Positions 15,734-19,788 of a stretch of DNA of 19,788 bases are shown here, in pieces. Every line of letters begins with the position of its first letter. Positions within the stretch are counted from its first letter, which is position 1. The position numbers and the translations under genes were made by a program. This DNA comes from JAGXLP01 sp042218715 (GTDB lineage Bacteria > Bipolaricaulota > Bipolaricaulia > M55B111): NCBI GenBank assembly GCA_042218715.1, contig JBDGQU010000118.1, positions 1-19,788 on the forward strand, given 5' to 3'. The notes under the pieces were generated by a model. The model made no database searches. It saw only the letters and a list, made by a program, of their open reading frames with translations, and was not told the origin of the DNA.

Positions 15734-16705
15734 TTATCCCCCGATCTCGGACATCTCTCCGTCAGTGGCTTCTTGCTTTTCCCACCGGTGACCGTAGGGC
15801 TTCTCCTCAATTATTTTGCGCAACCGCGAGGTAATAACGTCCACGGAAGTGTCCTCTTTGATATTCAAATCGTACTCTTCGTCTCTTGCGAGGCAGGGTC
15901 GGACCTTGCCCCGGGAGGTAATTCTAATCCTGTTACAACCATTACAAAAACTCCTGCTGAGGGGAAAAATAAAACCAACCTTTCCCGAAGTATTTCCTCG
16001 AGAATACCGATAGTAATCGGCGGGGCCATTTCCTCGAGGTCCGGAAATCTCTTCCAGGGACCACTCTTTTTTAATCTCCCGCTCCATTTCGCTCAGAGGC
16101 ATGGACTCGATCGCCTCTCCCGCGGCCTCACCCATGGGCATTAGTTCTATGAATCTCAACACGAGGTCTTCCGCCGCGGCAAATTCAACCAGAGGGCCAA
16201 TTTGCGATTCGTTCACGCCTTTCATTATGACCGTATTCAACTTCACAGGGTCCAGCCCGGCCCTCTTTGCGGCCTTGATACCGGCAAGGACCGAACTCAG
16301 CTCTCCCCCTCTTGTTATCTCGGCAAATACCTCCGGATCAATGGCGTCGATGCTAACGTTTACCCTATCCAGGCCGGCTTTAGACAAATCGTCCGCCACT
16401 CCGGATAGGGACGACCCGTTCGTGGTTAGAGAGAGTTCGTCGATCCCTTCTATTCCACTTACCATTTCGACCAAACCGGGTAAATCTTTCCGGGTCAATG
16501 GTTCGCCTCCGGTAAACCTCACTTTATTAATTCCCAGTTCTGACGCGGCCCCGACCAGATTAACTATTTCTTCGAAGGAAAGTATTTCCTTCCGGGGTAG
16601 TTTTTCTATACCTTCTTCGGGCAAGCAATATTTACAGCGGAAATTACATCTACCGGTAAGAGAAAGTCGCAGGTAATTAACCTTCCTTCCTAAACCGTCC
16701 TTCAT
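15734..16705 (-). CDS. moaA: GTP 3',8-cyclase MoaA (radical SAM)
   Basis: A 323-residue enzyme for the first step of molybdopterin synthesis, GTP to 3',8-cyclo-GTP. The radical SAM cluster motif is 'CNFRCKYC' near the N-terminus, followed by 'RFTGGEPLTRKDLP' for SAM binding. The C-terminal MoaA cluster motif is 'FCNGCNRIRITSRGKVRPCL', and the protein ends in Gly-Gly, as functional MoaA proteins do. Length is normal. The start ATG overlaps the upstream moaB/mog stop as ATGA, with AAGGAGGGAGG before it, so translation is both coupled and strongly initiated. MoaC, the next enzyme in the pathway, is encoded at the head of the same operon. Confidence 0.97.
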   Translation of the reverse strand: MKDGLGRKVNYLRLSLTGRCNFRCKYCLPEEGIEKLPRKEILSFEEIVNLVGAASELGINKVRFTGGEPLTRKDLPGLVEMVSGIEGIDELSLTTNGSSLSGVADDLSKAGLDRVNVSIDAIDPEVFAEITRGGELSSVLAGIKAAKRAGLDPVKLNTVIMKGVNESQIGPLVEFAAAEDLVLRFIELMPMGEAAGEAIESMPLSEMEREIKKEWSLEEISGPRGNGPADYYRYSRGNTSGKVGFIFPLSRSFCNGCNRIRITSRGKVRPCLARDEEYDLNIKEDTSVDVITSRLRKIIEEKPYGHRWEKQEATDGEMSEIGG

Positions 16706-17205
16706 CGACCTCCCTCCTTATCGATTTCGTAGACGGCGTGACCGATCGCCGGGAGAATCAACTCCTCCATCCCCAGCTCCACCGCCGCTGGCGATCCTGG
16801 AAGGGAAAAAATCAGCGTGTCGTCGATTAACGAGGCTCGAGCTCGTGACAGCATTGCCCGGGGACCTATTTCATCGAAGCTCAAACTCCTAAATAACTCT
16901 CCGAACCCGGGAAGTTCCTTTTCCTCGTAGTTTTCAACCACGTCAACGGTCTGGTCGAGAGTCGATAACCCCGTGCCACCGGTGATCAATAGAACCCTGG
17001 CCTCGGACGACACGGCATTTTCGAGCTCGGTTTCAATCTTCTCCGGCGAGTCCGGGATAACTTTCCTCTCCTGTATCCGGTAACCCTCAGCTTTAATGAG
17101 GTCCCTGATTAGCCTTCCACTCTCGTCTTTGTCGGCCCCCCTGCTGCTGCTAACCGTCAGCACCCGGCATGTTATCTCCGTCTTTACGTGGTCTTCGTGA
17201 CCCAA
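16702..17205 (-). CDS. moaB: MoaB/MogA-family molybdopterin adenylyltransferase
   Basis: A 167-residue MogA/MoaB-fold protein, which adenylylates molybdopterin before metal insertion by MoeA. Seen: 'TVSSSRGADKDESG', the 'LLITGGTGLSTLDQTVDVVE' pterin-binding loop and 'IFSLPGSPAAVELGMEELILPAIGH'. The usual Asp of 'GTGxxxRD' appears as 'STLDQT'. The start is taken as TTG at 17203-17205, because GAGGGG lies 7 nt upstream and it is only 1 nt after the MOSC gene stop; a GTG further in would cut into the first strand. Whether it is orthologous to Mog or MoaB cannot be settled by eye; moaB is the common name in such Bacillota operons. Confidence 0.9.
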   Translation of the reverse strand: MGHEDHVKTEITCRVLTVSSSRGADKDESGRLIRDLIKAEGYRIQERKVIPDSPEKIETELENAVSSEARVLLITGGTGLSTLDQTVDVVENYEEKELPGFGELFRSLSFDEIGPRAMLSRARASLIDDTLIFSLPGSPAAVELGMEELILPAIGHAVYEIDKEGGR

Positions 17206-17206
17206 C

Positions 17207-17677
17207 TCAATTCCCCTCTTTAATCAATTTTATCTCGTCCCCGGGGCGGATACTACCACCTTCCAGGACCTGGAAGAACAGGCCCTTCTGTGGCATGATG
17301 CACTCCCCAGTTTTTTCCTTGATCACACAGTCGTCGTGGCAGGTTTTACCTATCTGAGAAACTTCCAGCAAAGCTTCACTGCCGACTTTCAACCGCGTTC
17401 CCACGGGCAAGTTTCCAAGATTCAATCCCTCGCTGGTAAGGTTCTCGGCAAAATCGCCCGGGTTTAGCTCCACACCGGTTCTCTCCTCCATCTTATTAAT
17501 TTCCGAGGCGTCGAGCAGGCTAACCTGTTTGACCTCGGAACCAGCGTGAACGTCGCCCTCGATACCGTGATCTTCAATTAAATTTGCTTCCTCGACGGGA
17601 GTCTTGATATCTCCTTTCTCGTTGCTGGTATTAATCGAAACCAGCTTGGCTCCTTCACTTATCCCTTTTCCAGTCAC
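17207..17677 (-). CDS. MOSC-domain protein
   Basis: A 156-residue single-domain MOSC protein (Moco sulfurase C-terminal type). Seen: 'VEEANLIEDHGIEGDVHAG', 'NPGDFAENLTSEGLNLGNLPVGTRLKVG', and a Cys-rich stretch 'IGKTCHDDCVIKEKTGECIMP' holding the conserved family Cys. MOSC domains bind a pterin-metal cofactor or carry sulfur; stand-alone forms in Moco operons are common in anaerobes but their reaction is not settled. The start is GTG at 17675-17677, with GGAGG 8 nt upstream, and overlaps the end of moaC by 23 bp, so it is coupled to it. A role in sulfuration or delivery of the cofactor to formate dehydrogenase is inference. Confidence 0.9.
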   Translation of the reverse strand: MTGKGISEGAKLVSINTSNEKGDIKTPVEEANLIEDHGIEGDVHAGSEVKQVSLLDASEINKMEERTGVELNPGDFAENLTSEGLNLGNLPVGTRLKVGSEALLEVSQIGKTCHDDCVIKEKTGECIMPQKGLFFQVLEGGSIRPGDEIKLIKEGN

Positions 17678-18107
17678 CGCTTTGACCTCCCGATTTTTCC
17701 AGTAACTTCAGATCTCGTATTTCCATTCCCTTTTCCTCGCTCTTTACCATGTCGTAAATCGTCAGCAGGGCGATCGAACACCCGGTAAGAGCCTCCATCT
17801 CGACCCCGGTTTTTCCTCTATAATTTACAGTGACTTCCACTGTAAACCCCGAATCGGAGGGTTCAATATCTACATCGACGTTGGTAATCGGCAGGGGATG
17901 GCAGAGTGGTAACAGTTCCGAGGTCTTCTTGGCGGCCATGATCCCCGCAGTCCTGGCGACGGCAAATACGTTTCCCTTTTCGAGTTCTCCGGACAGGACC
18001 TTTTCCCTTGTCCCTTCGGACATCTCAATGGACCCGCTGGCCCTGGCTTCCCGATCCGTATCGTCCTTGTCGCCCACGTCAATCATTCTTACGTCTTCTT
18101 CGCTCAT
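17655..18107 (-). CDS. moaC: Cyclic pyranopterin monophosphate synthase MoaC
   Basis: A 150-residue enzyme that converts 3',8-cyclo-GTP to cyclic pyranopterin monophosphate. Seen: 'MIDVGDKDDTDREARASG', 'AARTAGIMAAKKTSELLPLCHPLPIT' with the conserved His of 'LCHPL', and 'GKTGVEMEALTGCSIALLTIYDMVK' near the C-terminus; these are the diagnostic MoaC blocks and the length is usual. AAGGTG lies 5 nt before the ATG. It heads a seven-gene operon on the minus strand in which every junction overlaps or has a gap of 3 nt or less. The upstream 668 nt hold no gene but do hold a fold-back element. MoaD, MoaE and a MoeB-type activator are not in the window. Confidence 0.96.
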   Translation of the reverse strand: MSEEDVRMIDVGDKDDTDREARASGSIEMSEGTREKVLSGELEKGNVFAVARTAGIMAAKKTSELLPLCHPLPITNVDVDIEPSDSGFTVEVTVNYRGKTGVEMEALTGCSIALLTIYDMVKSEEKGMEIRDLKLLEKSGGQSGDWKRDK

Positions 18108-18188
18108 TTGTTCACCTTAACTTAAAATTTCTCATCCCACTCAGAGACTATTAACCAATAAAGTTTTCAATCTCACGATTTGGCTCAG

Positions 18189-18610
18189 AGTTGTTTTTTG
18201 GTGACCGTTCAGGAAAATCCTATCGGAGGCCGAGCGGGCACGGTTCCACCCTTTCGTTGGTTCTATTTTTCGACCTCCGGGCTTCCCGGACCGAGAAATT
18301 TCCGACTCGCGTGCTCAAACTGGTGCCTTCACGAAAGTGGTTCTCACTCCAGGAAGATTTTGCATAAACATTTAACCTCATTCGATTATGTAAATATCCC
18401 TCTCCTGGAATTACCTGAGGCAAGCCTCAGGTAATTCCATGATCGGTCAGACATATGCGCCGCTTCGCTGGAATTTTCTCGGTCCGGAGCCCTTACTTCG
18501 TCGTAGTACGATAAAGAAAGGGTGGAGAGCGAGGCCGAGATCGGAAGCAGCGATTTCCACGCCGGGGAAATCGCCTGCGGTTTTATCGAACGGTGACCAA
18601 AAAACCAACT
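18189..18610. repeat. MITE-like fold-back element with terminal inverted repeats
   Basis: A stretch of about 422 bp whose ends, 18189-18210 and 18588-18610, are inverted copies (AGTTG, T-run, GGTGACCGTTC and its complement) with one 1-bp indel and one mismatch. Inner blocks are also inverted: 18246-18255 with 18516-18525 (CCACCCTTTC) and 18280-18303 with 18470-18491 (GGACCGAGAAA core). Near the centre is the palindrome at 18406-18439. No protein-like frame is present and no clear target duplication was seen. This is the pattern of a diverged miniature transposable element or of two inverted copies of one structured RNA. It lies in the moaC leader region on one side and behind metF on the other. 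Confidence 0.65.
18406..18439. repeat. Perfect 16-bp palindromic hairpin
   Basis: Arms 18406-18421 and 18424-18439 are exactly complementary, TGGAATTACCTGAGGC, with only AA between. It is the centre of the larger fold-back element. It would form a cruciform or a stem of about 15 bp in RNA from either strand. Confidence 0.9.
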
Positions 18611-18710
18611 TATTCTCCTTCAAAACATTATCCAAGTTAAGAAATCTACAGAGACTTCCTTTCCAACTACCAATAATTATCAGCAGTACGACCAACGATA
18701 TCAATTAGCA

Positions 18711-18746
18711 ACCGGCACCCGGGGGCTAGAATCACCGGGTGCCGGT
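18711..18746 (-). terminator. Strong hairpin downstream of metF
   Basis: A perfect 12-bp GC-rich stem, ACCGGCACCCGG (18711-18722) with its complement at 18735-18746 and a 12-nt loop, lies 29 nt past the metF stop on the minus strand. Only a weak T content follows (TGCTAATTGA), so a classic intrinsic terminator is not certain, but the position fits transcription end or mRNA 3' protection. Confidence 0.6.
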
Positions 18747-18775
18747 AGAATGTTTAGTTTAAAATACTGGAGTGA

Positions 18776-19788
18776 TTAATTCCCTTCGCCGGGCGGCTCT
18801 ATTCCCGCCTTCTCGGACGCGTGGTCCCGTCCCAGCCAGTAGTTAAGCCAGGAAGACGTATGGCGTAGTTCCCAGTAGTTAGGGGGTACTTGTTCTTTAA
18901 GCTGTTCTTGATCGCCAAATTCCTTAAGCCTGTTGTAAGTTCTTACGTAAATACACTGTTCATCGGGGTAGACTTCGCACATTCCGTTTCTGCTACCCCC
19001 GCACGGCCCATTCCTTTGCTCTTTAGGACACTGCGACATGGGACAGACGTAGGCCAACTCGGTCAGAGCGCAATCTCCACACTCCTGACAGTCATTGGTA
19101 ATTGTCTTGATAATTCTCTCGAACGCCTGAAACGGTTCTTCAAGAAAAGTATCGTCGATTGCCCGTAAGAAAAGGCGCATGGGAGTAAAAAATAGGCCGT
19201 TCGGTTCAAAAAGCTGATTGTGAGCTAACCTAAAAGCACTATTTACGAGGCCTTTCCTGGGTTTGGGGGACAGGTCGCCCCTTCGCAAAGTATTCAGTCC
19301 CGTTTCAGAATCCCTTCCATAGTAATAAAAACCATCTTCCATGGGGAAATCGAATTCTGATATAAAGTCCTCCCAATCCGGGACGAGCTCCTCGCCTTTA
19401 TTAATGACGAATTCTACGTCCTCAAATTTCAGACCGTGACCACCTATGTGAACTCCGTCGTAACCCATCCCTTTCATGAAGGCGTACATCTTCGCGGCTC
19501 TCATCAGTCGAGCCTGCTTTCCGTTGTCGTCTGCTTCTTTCTCTTCCGATAGCACCTCGACTAGATCGTCCGTTACGACACATCCCGGTATGTCTCCTCG
19601 ATTCATCGCCCTTCCCGCTCCATAGGACAGAACATATAGATTGCCTATCAACGGAACGTCCAACCCGCGATCGTCAACGTACTGACTGAGTTCGTGAAAC
19701 TTCCGGGCGTCGTAACCCAGCTGAGTAATTATGTAGTTGGCTCCAGCTTCTACTTTCTTCTCCAGCTTGTAGTACTGGGTTAATACCT
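18776..19788 (-). CDS. metF: Methylenetetrahydrofolate reductase fused to a MetV-like zinc domain (5' end outside window)
   Basis: The frame runs without a stop to the window edge, so the gene starts beyond 19788; about 337 residues are visible, beginning VLTQYYKLEKK. The TIM-barrel part of MetF is seen in 'AGANYIITQLGYDARKF', 'VPLIGNLYVLSYGAGRAMNRGDIPGCVVTDDLVEVL' and 'GYDGVHIGGHGL'. The C-terminal part carries 'CQECGDCALTELAYVCPMSQCPKEQRNGPCGG...MCEVYPDEQCIYVRTYNRLK', a Cys-rich block of the MTHFR C-terminal (PF12225/MetV) type. In many acetogens MetF and MetV are separate proteins; here they are one chain. It interconverts methylene-THF and methyl-THF and links the methyltransferases at the left of the window to the formate end of the pathway. 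It is followed by a 12-bp hairpin. Confidence 0.93.
   Translation of the reverse strand, partial: VLTQYYKLEKKVEAGANYIITQLGYDARKFHELSQYVDDRGLDVPLIGNLYVLSYGAGRAMNRGDIPGCVVTDDLVEVLSEEKEADDNGKQARLMRAAKMYAFMKGMGYDGVHIGGHGLKFEDVEFVINKGEELVPDWEDFISEFDFPMEDGFYYYGRDSETGLNTLRRGDLSPKPRKGLVNSAFRLAHNQLFEPNGLFFTPMRLFLRAIDDTFLEEPFQAFERIIKTITNDCQECGDCALTELAYVCPMSQCPKEQRNGPCGGSRNGMCEVYPDEQCIYVRTYNRLKEFGDQEQLKEQVPPNYWELRHTSSWLNYWLGRDHASEKAGIEPPGEGN

Noticed and set aside
18189..18310. Moco riboswitch in front of moaC
   Set aside because: Position is attractive, but I could not confirm the consensus from memory, and the second copy in inverted orientation faces no plus-strand gene. Kept only as an alternative pending a covariance search.
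18220..18704. Short open frames on both strands in the metF-moaC intergenic region
   Set aside because: They span the inverted-repeat arms, lack ribosome binding sites and family motifs, and the sequence is better explained by the fold-back structure.
1..19788. tRNA, rRNA or CRISPR array
   Set aside because: No cloverleaf-like intergenic stretch, rRNA segment or regularly spaced direct repeats were seen; the non-coding space is small and accounted for above.

Overview
The window looks like part of the chromosome of a strictly anaerobic, C1-metabolising bacterium, probably an acetogen-like or syntrophic member of the Bacillota. The basis is the gene content: corrinoid methyltransferases of the MttB superfamily, a methylenetetrahydrofolate reductase with a zinc-type C-terminal extension, an NAD-linked formate dehydrogenase and a molybdopterin-cofactor operon. 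Base composition is near balanced by eye, ribosome binding sites are strong GGAGG types, and many proteins are rich in Asp and Glu, which would suit a halophile or haloalkaliphile. The taxonomy is inference.

Layout. (1) 1-3040, minus strand: two tandem MttB-superfamily methyltransferases without pyrrolysine, 9 nt apart, behind a recognisable promoter, with the possible start of another gene at the left edge. (2) 3137-3778, minus: a GntR/FCD regulator with a near-consensus promoter. (3) 3969-5693, minus: a HyuA-like ATPase (hydantoinase/oxoprolinase family) interrupted by 100 N. (4) 5694-5998: divergent intergenic region. (5) 5999-11642, plus: a creatininase-family amidohydrolase, then nuoE, nuoF and fdhF, encoding a three-subunit formate dehydrogenase. 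(6) 11643-11986: convergent intergenic region with a long inverted repeat. (7) 11987-18107, minus: seven packed genes, moaC, MOSC, moaB/mog, moaA, moeA, moeA-PBP and mobA. (8) 18108-18775: non-coding, holding a roughly 420-bp fold-back element and a strong hairpin behind metF. (9) 18776-19788, minus: the 3' part of metF fused to a MetV-like zinc domain, running off the window.

How the parts may fit. MttB-type enzymes take a methyl group from a quaternary or methylated amine to a corrinoid protein; from there it reaches tetrahydrofolate. MetF can oxidise methyl-THF, and the methyl branch ends in formate, which the Fdh-NuoEF complex oxidises to CO2 with transfer to NAD. The Moco operon makes the pterin cofactor for Fdh. 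The window therefore reads as a methyl-group oxidation or Wood-Ljungdahl methyl-branch island. The least explained part is the MttB pair, GntR, HyuA-like and creatininase-like group, which could be an undescribed pathway for a methylated cyclic or amide-linked amine.
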